Shown here one piece after another: positions 49,319-61,204 of a stretch of DNA of 64,000 nucleotides. The stretch spans positions 62,716,543-62,780,542 of the forward strand of contig NC_054701.1 of the NCBI RefSeq assembly GCF_016097555.1, read 5' to 3'. The notes under the pieces were generated by a model, which was not told the origin of the DNA, searched no databases, and worked only from the letters and a program-made list of their open reading frames with translations. Source of the stretch: Gigantopelta aegis (taxonomy: Eukaryota; Mollusca; Gastropoda; Neomphalida; Peltospiridae). How positions within the stretch are numbered: the first letter of the stretch is position 1; the number at the start of each line of letters is the position of its first letter. The translations under genes and the position numbers were made by a program.

Positions 49319-49641
49319 TTTGTTTTTGCGTTTTAATTGCCAAGAAAAGGCGTTTAAAGCCATCCAATGTTTAAAAGTTCCCCTGGAGAGCATGCCCCCG
49401 GAACCCCCTACACATCTCGTGCCATGCTTAACAACGACTCTGGGCCCCGTTCCACGAAGCGATCTTAGCCCTAAGATTACCTTAAGCCTCGTTTACATGC
49501 CACCATTTGACGCTGGGTCATATTTTAACCCGGGGGTCAAATTGGTGGATTTTAACCCCGGGGTTATATTTTTTTAGTGCGTTTATATGACTGAGTATAA
49601 AAATGATATTTTCATTAAATATGTCCATTTGAGCCAACACC

Positions 49642-50825
49642 ATGGGACGTATAAGGCGTTTTCAACGAAAGCAGCACTTTGCAATGGTACTAACTGTGGC
49701 CTTAGTTGCAGCATTACAACGTGAGAGAAGAATATGGGCAGTGCAAAGAAGCAGTGTGTGGTGGCAGGATATCGTTCTAGGTACTTTTACTGATGAACAA
49801 TGGAAAGAAAATTTTCGAATGAAAAGAGCGACATTTGACTTTCTATGTACAAAGTTATATGACAAACTGCAAAGAAGCTCGGTGGTGCGAGAAGCCTTAT
49901 CTGTAGAACACAGAGTTGGAGTCGCCATATACTTCCTTGCATCTACTTCCTTGCATCTACTGCGGAGTACAGAACAATTGGAAACTTGTTCGGAATCCAC
50001 AAGTCTACTGTGCATTCTTGCGTGCATGATGTTTGTGATGCAATAGTTACTCTACTCTTTCCAGCGTTCGTGACCTTTCCGAAGGGCCAAGGATTGAAAG
50101 AGATCATCCGTGGCTTCCAGGAAACGTGGAATTTTCCTAACTGTGCTGGCGCCATTGATGCCACGCACATTCCCATTATTGCCCCAAAAGACGATCACGC
50201 AGACTATGTAAACAGAAAGGGATGGTACTCGATCATACTGCAAGCAGTATGTGACCATAGATACCGCTTTACTGACATCTGTATCGGGTGGCCAGGCCGT
50301 GTCCACGATGCGAGAGTTTTCGCCAATTCTCAGCTCATGGCGCAGGCAGTAAATGGGAACTTGTTACCATCATCGCCAGAATGGACACAGGCCGTAGGAC
50401 CTACAGATGACAACATCGACATGCCAGTGGTCCTCATTGGTGACGCAGCATACCCGATGTCTTCATGGCTTTTGAAACCATACGTTGACAGAGGGAGATT
50501 TACTGAAGAAGAACAAACATTCAACTACCGCCTGAGCAAAGCGCGAATGACAATCGAAAATTCATTTGGACGCCTTAAGGGTCGCTGGAGGCGCTTTCTC
50601 AAGAGACTGGATTTGGACATCAGCTATGTCCCCAATTTAGTGACCGCCGCAGTAACCCTACACAACATCTGCGAAACTACTGGAGACATATTTGACGACA
50701 GATGGATGGATCGAGTAATCGCGATGAATGTTCATCAACCTGAACCATACCAAATGAGAGCTCAGCCAATGGACGGCAAGGAAATTAGACGATTACTTTC
50801 ACGTCAGTTTACTGAAGAACGCTAA
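49642..50825 (+). pseudogene. Harbinger transposase (DDE), one frameshift
   Basis: The N-terminal part from MGRIRRFQRKQHFAMVL reads to VAIYFLAST, where a 14-bp tandem doubling of acttccttgcatct (49931-49944 and 49945-49958) shifts the frame. The rest continues as IGNLFGIHKSTVHSC to FTEER and TAA. The catalytic residues are visible: GAIDATHI (first Asp), LIGDAAYP (second Asp), and MTIENSFGRLKGRWRRF (Glu). Without the doubling the two parts align directly. Its partner protein in active Harbingers binds DNA and carries the transposase to the nucleus. Confidence 0.92.
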
Positions 50826-51386
50826 ATAACCTACTTCGTACTACAGGAATTCGAGATGCCCTATAGAGAAGCACACATGATTACTCCAGCAGTGAGAAGA
50901 TATATGTGGCGTTAATCATGGGCATGTTAACCAATGATTTAAAAAAAACAGGTACAATGTTAAAAACATTTATTTTATTTTCATAATCATGTCGTACATG
51001 TACAACAAAATGATGTGAACGAAAATGGTGTATGTATTGTTGGTAAAAGATGATATCTGATATTCAATCAACACATTTTCTGTATTAAATGTTCATTTAA
51101 AACTATAAAATTACGTCTTCTCGTTATTGAAGTAATGTTAAAGTTAGAAAGAAAAAAAAATTGAGTGTATCTTCCACACCGAACTGGATATGCATACACG
51201 TTTGTTGCAACCGTAAATGAAAAATTTGGCGCTTATTGTGAACTTTTTTTTATTTACGGGCGATTTTTCATTTACGGTTACAACACACGTTTCCTCTGCA
51301 GTAAACATAGAACAAATGTTCACGTAACAATCACACAGGAAATCAACTCAATGATGAAATTTGTGTTTGAATAACAGTCAGTTACT

Positions 51387-52512
51387 TCAGAGGTTTACAT
51401 AACTGGTGTGGTCGTCGGTTGCATGACAAATGGTGTCGTCGTCAGTTCCATGACTGATGGTACCGTCGCTGCTGATGTCTCCAAAACTACATGCAGCATT
51501 CGAGATTGGGGTGGAAGTCGGTTGCGGTGTAGTGTCACGACTTGGAAAGTAGCCATACATGTTTGGCTGGAACGCCCGCATAGGAACTGGTGTTTGAGGA
51601 AAAGCTGGTGGAACAAAGTTTGTCTCACGGCAATTTAACATAAGTTGAAACATTCGCATCTGATGTTCTCTGTCTTCACGTTTAGTTCTTTCTTCCATCT
51701 CCAGTTTAGTTAGTTCGTGTGCTCTCTTAAGGGCGTCATCATCGATACGTTTCATTTCCAAATCGATCTTTCTCTTCTCGATTTCCTGCGCTTGTGTTTC
51801 TAAACTTTCATTTGATGAAGTAAATTTGTCCATAACCGTTTGAAGTGAAAGTTCCATCTTCGTCTTTTTCGGTCGTTTCATAGATTTTTCTGTTGGAGGG
51901 ACTTCTTTCTTACTTTGTATGTTTCTGTCTTTTCCATGCTGGACTTTTTTTTTCTTGTTCTTTCTTCTGTTGATCGTTGATGTCGTCATACTTCACATTA
52001 TCTTCTGGCGAAGAGGATACGGAAGGAAAAGCTTCACGAGATACATCATGGTCGTCCAAATTCGGCATTTCTGCGACATTGACCTCCTCAACATCACTGA
52101 GGTCAGCAATGTCTACATCGTCATCATCGCTGCTCTGATCACTATGATCGTCAATTATGTTTGTGGCTATGCTTTGAATTACCTTACACGGAGATGTCGC
52201 CGGTCGGTCGCCAAGTATATCATTCAGTTCATTGTAAAATTTACACAACTTCCTTCCCTGTCCACTCTTCTTCAGCATGTCCCTGCATTTTCGGTACGTT
52301 TTCTTTAGATATTTCATCTTCTCCTTGAGCTGGTATGGTGTCTTGTCATAGCCTTTATCCTTCATTGTTGCACTTAATTTTCTATAAATTGCCTTATCCG
52401 CTTTTGTGGGACTGTCAAGTTGATGCTGGATATGAAATTCAGTCCATAAGCCCAACAGACATAAAGTTGAAGCATCTGTCCAGGCATTTCCTCTAGCAGT
52501 TTTGGGCGGCAT
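51387..52512 (-). pseudogene. Harbinger Myb/SANT-like DNA-binding protein, one frame slip
   Basis: Starts MPPKTARGNAWTDASTLCLL and has a trihelix-type Myb domain in the first 100 residues (WTDASTLCLLGLW, YQLKEKMKYLKKTYR), then an acidic stretch (QSSDDDDVDIADL). The frame changes near 51950-51965, in an A-rich run. The other frame continues with a Lys-rich segment, a coiled-coil-like part (QAQEIEKRKIDLEMKRI to MEERTKREDREHQMRMFQL), and a Pro-rich C-terminus ending HTSYVNL. Confidence 0.82.
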
Positions 52513-53273
52513 CTTGTTTCAGGCGACTATTTCACTGAATGAGAACTCGGACAGTTATTGCATACTATCTATTTTTAGCATGTCTGACCTATGTTATGTT
52601 TCATGTGATCATTTGACAACTGTTCAAAACATCAACGCGTTTGTCTCACTGTTTTAAACATCAAAGTGTGTTGTCTCTTTGATCAATTCAAAACATCAAA
52701 GTGTGTTGTCTCTTTGATCAATTCAAAGAATTATCCAGGGTCAAATACATTGGAGCCGTTTATATGGTGGAAAATACACAAATTAGACCCTTTTTGATAT
52801 TTGACCCAGGGTCAGATCAAATTTGACCTACCTCTTGAGCAGGGTTATATTTTTCGAAATTAGACCCGGGGGTTATTTTTTAACCCAGGGGTCAAATGTA
52901 AAACAACCCGTTTATATGATGCAATTAGACCCCCGGGTTAAAAGTTTGACCCAGGGTTAAAATTTGACCCATGGTCAAATGGTGGCATGTAAACGGGACT
53001 TTAGGCGCATAGCTACCCTGTGCACTTAAGTTGATCTTAGGGCTAAGATCGCTTCGTGGAACGGGACCCTGATCATTAGCCCACCCCACTTTAAAAACAT
53101 TTTTTCCGACGGACCTCAAAGCTCGGATAATATTCTTTATTAATGCAGCTAGTGCTACAGAAAACCGCAGCTAGTCATTTAGTGTGCACTTTCGTTCGTA
53201 CACTGTGATATATACACAAACGCATTCATATTAACTGCAAATATTAACACGAGCAAATGTGCCCCTTTTTCTT

Positions 53274-53285
53274 GGTCCCCTCTGC

Positions 53286-53316
<31 letters not shown>

Positions 53317-53340
53317 ATGTCCTGGATCCGCTCATGTTTG
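53274..53340. repeat. Poly-C tract in a MITE-like end
   Basis: 22 C followed by A-rich sequence and cctggatccgctc. A similar gatccag word occurs near 48540 and at 5565-5585; a TIR relation is possible but weak. Confidence 0.4.
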
Positions 53341-54470
53341 CGGGTGATATTAAAACGGGCACTGTCCCTGATGCGAATCTAAGGAGAGGATGCTGGGGAT
53401 ACGAACACCCACCTTGAAATTGGATGCCCTAAAAAATCCAATGTTTAGCAGATTCACACATTTATTTTTATATATAATATAACATCTTGGTCAGCTTAAT
53501 ATTTTTAACATTCACGAGTTAATAATCCAGATCTAAGGTTAACGTGTTTGAACTCGTGTAAAAACATAATCCCTGGGTTATAAAACTCCAAGACAACAAC
53601 TAAAACCACTTTGAAGATTGATAATTATTTTACTATCCAGATAACAAGAAATCGCGTTTAAGACCAACTATGATTTAACTAGGTATTCATCCGACATGTT
53701 CCATGTCATTAAAAAAATTAAAAAAAAAATTAAAAACCAAACCCAGTCTTGGATTATGCAAAATAATCCTTAAAATAACAACATTTATTCATATTAGCAT
53801 TACTACCAAACAGCCATAATATATGGTTGCAAACGAATGAGTACGCATTTTTATGTGGATTACAACTAATTTTGAGGGTATAATGATGGAAATATATGGT
53901 AAAAACGGTCCATTTTGCCCGAATATCTCATGATTTTTGCACGAATTTGAGGTTATGCTCCAGCACTGGGGGGGGGGGGGGGGGGGGGGAGAGGGCAGTT
54001 TCCCCCTCCTACCCCCCGTCTCGTACGCTTATTAGTACATTTCTTTTTCAATTTAACAAATGGTGAAGACGCAGACCACTGAACACAGTATTTCCTGTTA
54101 ACACATGTAAAGTGACGCTAACTATGTAACAAAGGTTAGCCATGTTATGACGCGCGTGTGATGGACACCAAAAAAGATTATTACTCTCTGCGTGTCTGTA
54201 ACTAAACAAGAGTCTGCCAGCGGTCACGACTATCATTATGATGTGTACACTGTGATGATAAAACGTTGCAAAGTCATCTTTAACACCTATTCTCACTAAT
54301 GAGATATTATTAGGTATCGCAAATTGAAGAAAATTAAAGTACGGTACATGTACTTTGTGGCTTGAATGTTTATTGACACCGATAGTTTTCAAGATGTAAA
54401 TGTTATATTAGAAAAAAATTCAGTAAAACAATTTCAACTGAAATATTTTTAAAGGTACTAAAACAATGCT
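53341..54470. other. Non-genic DNA
   Basis: 53770-53990 is the inverted relative of 33730-33960, ending at a poly-G tract (53968-53989). A 114-codon frame on minus (54048-54392) shows no recognisable features. Confidence 0.45.
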
Positions 54471-54479
54471 CCTTGCCCT

Positions 54480-54540
54480 TCCCTCAACCTCTTATTTTAT
54501 TATTATTATTATTTATTATTATTATTATTTTTTTTTTTAT

Positions 54541-54579
<39 letters not shown>

Positions 54580-54580
54580 T
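54480..54580. repeat. (TTA)n and long T tract
   Basis: att/tta units followed by about 45 T. Confidence 0.95.
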
Positions 54581-55648
54581 TACAATAATTTTAATGACAA
54601 TTACACGAGGAAAGGTTATTCATAAATAACCAGTATACAGCCTTCATGCCTGCCATATATAACAATACAACAACTACTCGTATAACAACATAACATATAA
54701 CAGTTCATTAATCACGATGCAAATCATATAGAATTGTTGTTTATAATTAATAACAGTGGCAAAACAAGATAAACTAATTTTCAATTAAACATATCGAATT
54801 AATTTAATATCATAATTTATAGTATATGTACAGTCACATTCACATATCAAACTAGTCTGTGTACATGGAATGTGTCGATATTTAACATGAAATAACTGAC
54901 TGAACTTTATTTACAAATCAGTGGCAAGTACAAGTACGATGCATTATATTGATATAAAGCGTTACCAAAGCTGTAATCTCGACTATAATTGTAATATTTA
55001 AACATTTAAAACATTTTTTTTATATATGCAGCATCCCACAGACAGTATACGAAGCACCAATCTTCGATTTTTAAAAATAGATTTTATATCCAGTCTAAGT
55101 CACAAAATAAATAAATAAATAAATAAATAAAAATGCATTGTTAGCAGTTATAAAGGCTGGTGTGCAATACGAATGCATATCACGAGTACGTGTATGCAGC
55201 AACTGACGTGTACCATGCTCCTAAGTGACGTGGCAGTACGCGATAAGGAAGTTTGGCTCAGTGAGAGGTGGTGTTTAAAGAGCGTGCGGTTATACACATT
55301 TATTGCACACTTTTGTCAATGGGAAAACACCCGTATCTGTGTTTGTCTTTTGCGTTTTTGCCGGTAAACGATATAACAGAATGGGGATAGGAGAGTGCAG
55401 CTTTATATCAATGGCATAACTCTCTAGACGCTGTCCTATTTTTCACAAAATGTATTCTGGTATAGAAATTCTATTGAAATGCATGCAAAAGTGACTTGAT
55501 TCAAACATATTTTATTGCATATATACACAAAAATTTGTGCTGGGGTGTCGTTAGATATTTATTTATTTATTTATTTATTTATTATTGTTCCCAGAGCAAT
55601 ATGGCCATGCCAAGATTGAACTTATTTGTTAAATATATAAATCGGAAT
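54581..55648. other. AT-rich DNA without a recognised gene
   Basis: Contains (AAAT)n at 55105-55130 and (TTTA)n at 55556-55580. Nothing else was identified. Confidence 0.5.
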
Positions 55649-55925
55649 ACATTTCATTTCAACTTATTTTCGTGCTAATATCCAATTAAGGTTCAAGCAC
55701 GCTGTCCTTGGCACACATCTCAGCTATCTGGGCTGTCTGTCCAGGAGAGTGGGCTAGTTATTAGTTATTAGTGGTTAGTTCGTGAGAGCAGGTGTAGTGG
55801 TCATACACCTACACACTAAGTCGTTAAAACTCGTTCTGGGGCGAGAGCCGGTACCGGGCTGCGAACCCTGTACATACCAGCCTTATGTCCGATGGCTTAA
55901 CCACGACACCACCGAAGCCGGTGCG
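55649..55925 (-). mobile_element. SINE-2, full length
   Basis: From atttcatttcaacttatttt to ttaaccacgacaccaccgaa, gccggt. Confidence 0.88.
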
Positions 55926-56127
55926 GAATAGGCCTACACACTAGTATAGTACGTGACTAACTGCTTTTTAACGTTAATCATTTGCTGGTTCATAAAATAA
56001 ACTGATGCAAAGAATAAGAGAAAACCTGGAATTGTAGACCAAATTTAATTTATTCGTGTCAAATTGACTGTCAATAACTCAGTCAACTTCTGACACTATG
56101 TATTGAGGGTTTTGCTTTTCAGTAACT

Positions 56128-56395
56128 AGTTGCTGTTCTTGGATCGATCCCCGTCGGTGGGCCCATTGGGCTGTTTCTCATTCCAGCTAGTGCACCACGA
56201 CTGGTATATCGAAAGCCGTGGTATGTGTTATCTTGTCTGTGGGATGGTGTATATAAAATATCCCTTGCTGCTAATGGAAAAATGTAGCGGGTTTCCTCTC
56301 TAATACTATATGTCGTAATTACCGAATGTTTGACATCCAACAGCCTATGATTAATAAATCAATGTACTCTAGTGGTGTCGTTAAAAAAAAAAAAA
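56128..56395 (+). mobile_element. SINE-1, head H1 (truncated), tail b
   Basis: Starts inside the head at tcttggatcgatccccgtcg and ends at gtggtgtcgttaaaaaaaaa. Confidence 0.85.
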
Positions 56396-56559
56396 CTAGT
56401 TGCTGTTGCTATTTGTGTGATTCCTCATTTCTTTCTATCAGTATAATTAATCAGACCAGTTCCAGTAGCCTTTCAGTTACTAACTTACTTAAAAATGCTG
56501 CCATCCTTTACAAGCTGACACTCCTATACAATTACAGATACGCAAAAACGAAAGATGTT

Positions 56560-56722
56560 TGTTTTGTTTGTTCAATGTGTGATTGTGTTTTATCAAAAGG
56601 TTAAACTAAGAGTGAAGAGGAAAGCATGTAACTGGTGTGGTAAATTGTATATATATATATATTCCTATGCCATTGTGCAACGGCCCGAGTGTAAATAAAT
56701 TCTTGCCTTGTCTTGTCTCATC
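56560..56722 (+). mobile_element. LINE 3' end
   Basis: The segment cctatgccattgtgcaacgg, then cccgagtgtaaataaattc, matches the 3' end of the LINE at 28389-29300 but has a cttgt-type tail. The preceding frame encodes CFVCSMCD, like the Cys-rich C-terminus. Confidence 0.65.
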
Positions 56723-57002
56723 GGATCACTGTTATTTTAAGTTATTACCCATATGGGCTCACATATATGGGGTAATAGTTGTTCAATCTCATAACAGTGT
56801 GCAGATAGCTTATACAGCCACTGATTGGCTGTCCTAAAAATCAAATGGTTGGTTGTTTGCCCCGGCTCCATTTTATAATTACTGTTTTGTAATAGGCTTC
56901 TGGATTGGTTAAAATGCTATCACGTGATCTAAAAAAACCCTCCAACGTTCATTCTTCCACGAACGTGAAAACTGCACTTTTCGGTAAACAAATAAAAACA
57001 GA

Positions 57003-57373
57003 ATGTTATTACCGGAACTACTTTTTATCAATTACGTCAACAACAGAATCCCTCAGGATTCCTTCGTTTTCTATTTTTATCCCAATACTGTCTGCACTGT
57101 GAGTGACCGTGACAAACTGACAACAATCACAATGTGGGATGACAGACACGAAAGTTTTGGTGGAGACATTACATCAAGTTTATCACCTCTTGTTGAGGAA
57201 AAAAAAAAAAAAAGGAAAAAAAGAATGAAATTGATGAGTTGGATAGCATTTTGACACGTATTGCTGATGAAATGGAGATGTTGGTTGATGGAAATCCTCC
57301 GATCGTCAACGTGCACAATTACGCGACCTGTCCTTTCCGAGAATACTATCACACAATCACAAACTTCCTCTGA
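57003..57373 (+). pseudogene. Unidentified coding-like fragment
   Basis: A frame from about 57003 reads NTVCTVSDRDKLTTITMWDD, RHESFGGDITSSLSPLVEEK. After an A-rich run at 57200-57227 the frame changes to KNEIDELDSILTRIADEMEM, LVDGNPPIVNVHNYATCPFR and EYYHTITNFL, then TGA. The composition looks coding rather than random, with an acidic helix-like C-terminal part. I do not recognise the family. It could be a degraded mobile-element gene, a retrogene piece or a host exon; there is no clear acceptor. Confidence 0.35.
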
Positions 57374-57399
57374 AATACACACACACAGTAACACTAAAA

Positions 57400-58310
57400 C
57401 CATTTGATCCCTTTCAATTCAGTCTTCACACTGACTTTTCACTAATTTAACTTTTGACAACTGAAATTTTAATATAGTAATTGATAATTCTAAATAATTT
57501 GACGCTCTCCCTTATGTTAATTAGTTCAAAATTCATACTCTAACCGCTTTACAACAAATCTTCCATAATATCGTTCCAATTCTTAATTAATTAGGCTATC
57601 GTTTGATATTTTTGAGAAAAAAACAATTGCGTTATCAGTTGAGCTCAGTTATTTTATAACTTTTTATCCACATTTGATTCAGAAAATTAAAATTTATAAA
57701 ACCTTATGTAAATCATTATAATGAATCGGAGATTTGACAGGAACAAATCGAATGTAACTTTCTAAGGGAATTCCCTTATTTGTGTATTGATACAGTTGTA
57801 AATCATTGTGGAATAGAGTTCGATTGGGTTTCTTTTTAATATAATGACAATATTAATGCACTTGTAATTACAAGAATTAAACGTTATATTCATGCGATGT
57901 ATAAACACCAAAACCGTTTTACGCACTAATAATGTATGAACAGCTTCGCGCTAACGCGTTACGCCATTTATACAACGTCAAAAATATACATTCACGAGTT
58001 AGATTACACATACGTTATACGATCTACAAAGATTTACAGACAAATTTTGACTAATTTGTTTCATAAACATAAAATGGTAGGCCTATATTTTCATAAGCAG
58101 CGCGTATGATTATATTAACCCGTAGAGTGCTGCAGACGTGTATACACGTTCTAGGTCAAGTATTATGACGTCACATGGAACCGTTGTCATAGCGTCGCTA
58201 TGGTTTGACTGTTTTTTTTTTTTTTACATATGAAAACGTTAATGGATAATAGGTGCATAAAATCCTCAAACATATAGACAACTGGAAGCTGATAATCGAT
58301 GTTTATTACA
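57400..58310. other. AT-rich non-genic DNA
   Basis: No repeat or gene recognised. (AAT)n follows at 58312-58352. Confidence 0.5.
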
Positions 58311-58357
<47 letters not shown>

Positions 58358-58599
58358 TAAAGATGCGTTTGTTTTTAATCTATGATGTTGCGGTTTTTAT
58401 CCATCAGTGCAGGCCTACCCACATGCTACAACGAATTGTATTATACATTCCTATATCACCAGAATTACCGGAACAGTGTCGGTTTCAATTCAAAATATTA
58501 TTTAAAAGTAGTTATATGGAACACATTTTATTACAACGACCTGACGACGACTGATACCCAAAAGGACATTCGCGCCATTTTCGACTGCTGATCGCGTGG

Positions 58600-59490
58600 T
58601 GTCATTGTTGATCTCGTTTCCCTTTGCCAATCGATTTTAAAAGAATGATTTATTGATGTTATATCAGATGTTATAAAGCAGTGGTTGTTTTTTCTTCTTC
58701 TTTCTTTCTTTTTAATTATTTTTGTTGGTGTTTATAGAGGCCACGATCCTTCGAAAATTACATGGGGGTGGGGCTAGAGCCCGTCTCCACCGTGCATGTT
58801 TACGTAACGCTCTCAAGGAGTGGGGGGGGGGGGGGGGGAGTGATTGTGGGATACATTTCTATATCGCTTTTGTCCGAAACATATTAAAAAATATAAATTG
58901 AAAGGGGTTGGATGATAAAAAAAAAGAATTAGGTTACTACATTTTGATATTAACAGGCTCGCTGAAGCTCGCATTTTGACAAAAATAGCGTTACGTAATA
59001 TTTGAACGGCCCCTAACCACATTCATAACTAATAACAACACACGTATCTTAAGAAACGGTCCGACTTCACATTATGACAAATGTAATCATCAATGGAGCT
59101 TATGCACTGTCATTTAATTACTGGCAAATACTCGATACCAACCAGTTTTGATTAGCTTATCTCGGAATTAAAGCATGGCAGGTCCTTCTTGATGTCATTG
59201 TTTTCAGCAATAGACGAAACAGACGAACAAAATAATTCTAGAAATATTAATTTTCAGCAGCAAAAGCATGGCATGTAATCATTTATGGGAGTATCATGAT
59301 ACATTGCACTGGTAACTGAGTAGATTCATCACGTACGTTTTAACACGTATGTACCGGTAGCAAAACAATAGGAAATCGTAGAGATAAAACTGATTAAACG
59401 TCATCTGATATACGTGTATATGAAAAACTGATGAAAAACTGACTTCAGGATTGAACGTGTTTGAAACTTAATAGGGCTTATATACCTAAT
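58600..59490. other. Non-genic DNA with poly-G tract
   Basis: Poly-G at 58820-58838. No gene or named repeat seen. Confidence 0.5.
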
Positions 59491-59494
59491 GCGC

Positions 59495-59842
59495 AGAAAG
59501 AAAGAAATGTTTTATTTAACGACGCACTCAACACATTTTATTTACGGTTATATGGCGTCAGACATATGGTTAAGGACCACACAGATTTTGAGAGGAAACC
59601 CGCTGTCGCCGCTACATGGGCTACTCTTTCCGATTAGCAGCAAGGGATCTTTTATTTGCGCTTCCCACAGGCAGGATAGCACAAACCATGGCCTTTGTTG
59701 AACCGGTTATGAATCACTGGTCGGTGCAAGGGGTTTACACCTACTCATTGAGCCTTGCGGAGCACTCGCTCAGGGTTTGGAGTCGGGTATCTGGATTAAA
59801 AATCCCATGCCTCGACTGGGATCCGAACCCAGTACCTACTCG
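59495..59842 (-). mobile_element. SINE-1, head H2 (truncated), tail a
   Basis: From aaatgttttatttaacgacg to ggatccgaacccagtaccta. The closest relative in this window is the truncated copy at 281-550. Confidence 0.9.
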
Positions 59843-59892
59843 TTGTTTAAAAATGTATGAAACTCGCTTTCGGTCATTAGATACATTTTAAA

Positions 59893-60115
59893 AGGAAATG
59901 TTTTATTTAACGACGCACTCAACACATTGTATTTACGGTTATATGGCGTCGGACATATGGTTAAGGACCACACAGATATAGAGAGGAAACCCGCTGTCGC
60001 CACTTCATTGGCTACTCTTTTCGATTAGCAGCAAGGGCTCTTTTATATGCACCATCCCACAGACAGGGTAGTACATACCATGGCTTTTGTTACACCAGTT
60101 GTGGAGCACTGGCTA
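59893..60115 (-). mobile_element. SINE-1, tail a, head lost
   Basis: Body to ggagcactggctaa; same orientation, about 50 bases after the previous copy. Confidence 0.85.
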
Positions 60116-60267
60116 AACATTTTATCAAATTTTATTTTGGAAACAACAATTAATATAATATGTGTAAAGTTGTAAAACAAACTGCTTACAATCTGACGTC
60201 ATTTTTAATATTAAGTAGGCTACAATTTGATATTTGAATTTTTTTTGGTTAAATCGTCTTTGTTATT

Positions 60268-60352
60268 ATTGTCAGAATTACCAAATATTGACATCCAATA
60301 ATCGACGATTCATTAATCAATGTGCTCTAGTGGTGTCGTTAGACAAAAACAA
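60268..60352 (+). mobile_element. SINE-1 tail b fragment
   Basis: gtcagaattaccaaatattg to gtggtgtcgttagacaaaaa. Confidence 0.75.
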
Positions 60353-60448
60353 ACTAACTTTTTTCAAGAAAAACAAATAGGAAAATAGGGTTATGTATCC
60401 TTCGATTTAAACAACAATAACATTGAATACCATGCTTTAAGATATACC

Positions 60449-60813
60449 ATGGGCGTCATTTGGTGGGGGACAGGGGGGACATGTCCCCCCCCCCACTTTT
60501 AGCAGTGGGGGGGACAGAATATCTGATGTCCCCCCCCAATTTTACAATGACTCGATGGAAACTATGTGAATGTAAATTGCAGTATATATTTCAGAAAAAT
60601 ATTCAGTGTACATGGTGGTGCACTACTCTAAATAATGTTCTCAGACAGCCACAATAACCTTAATTTTTCAAAATTTTCGGGGGGGGGGGGGGGGGGCATG
60701 CCCCCAGACCCCCCTAGAGTCGCTTCACATCTAGGGCGCTCGCGATTAGTCGCACGAAATATTGTTAGAACCCAATTGTCCCTACCACTTTTTCCTTGCA
60801 AATGACGCCCATG
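60449..60813. mobile_element. MITE with CATGGGCGTCATTTG ends
   Basis: catgggcgtcatttg at 60449 and caaatgacgcccatg ending at 60813, a perfect 15-bp inverted repeat. The inside has repeated poly-C/poly-G tracts and gggggcatgcccccagacccc. hAT-like in style. Confidence 0.8.
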
Positions 60814-60832
60814 AGATATACAATCCAAAATT

Positions 60833-60880
60833 GTGTGGGTGTGGGTGTGTGTGTGGGTGTGGGTGTGGGTGTGTGTGTGT
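60833..60880. repeat. (GT)n / (GGGTGT)n microsatellite
   Basis: About 48 bases of gtgtgg-type units. Confidence 0.9.
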
Positions 60881-61204
60881 GAGCCTTATTTAAGATTTAT
60901 ATACGCAAATTACGATTAGCGACAGGTAACGTACGCGTCATTTTCTATGTTTAGTCTTGTTTTAAAGTGTTTAGAATTGTGTCACTGGTGAAACCCTTGC
61001 TAAACCGTCTTGTCTAGTTCAGTCATAGACTCACTCTTCATGATCCAAATCCAAACACTTTTAACATGCCCACACCCATGTAGCGTAGTTTTGATTTCGA
61101 TCACTTTAAAGGGACATATGACTAAATATGTGGTTTCCACGGTAAAAAACAAAACAAAAAACAACAAAAACAAAAAAACAACAACAACAGGTTTCGAAAT
61201 TTCA

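Larger units (their letters stand above)
49485..53000 (+). mobile_element. PIF/Harbinger DNA transposon, two convergent genes
   Basis: 3516 bp. The ends AG(C/T)C(C/T)CGTTTACATGCC form inverted repeats that continue as ACCATTTGAC, flanked by a TTA target duplication (49482-49484 and 53001-53003), as expected of the superfamily. The subterminal regions are crowded with ttaaccc/gggtcaaa words. It has a DDE transposase on plus and a Myb/SANT-like protein on minus, each with one frame disruption. Confidence 0.93.
49442..53069. mobile_element. Small palindromic MITE split by a Harbinger element
   Basis: gggccccgttccacgaagcg at 49442 and its complement ending at 53069 are the two ends of a MITE of about 110 bp, each followed inward by atcttagccctaagat. 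It was split at a TTA by the Harbinger transposon. Confidence 0.85.

Noticed and set aside
48540-53335. One very large TIR element bounded by gatccag words
   Set aside because: The shared end is too short, and the sequence around it is a common low-complexity MITE style.
54048-54392. 114-codon frame on the minus strand
   Set aside because: No motif or coding-like periodicity was seen. Kept as unrecognised rather than called a gene.
55173-55367. 64-codon frame with a Met start
   Set aside because: No recognisable domain, no splice context and no repeat of it elsewhere in the window.
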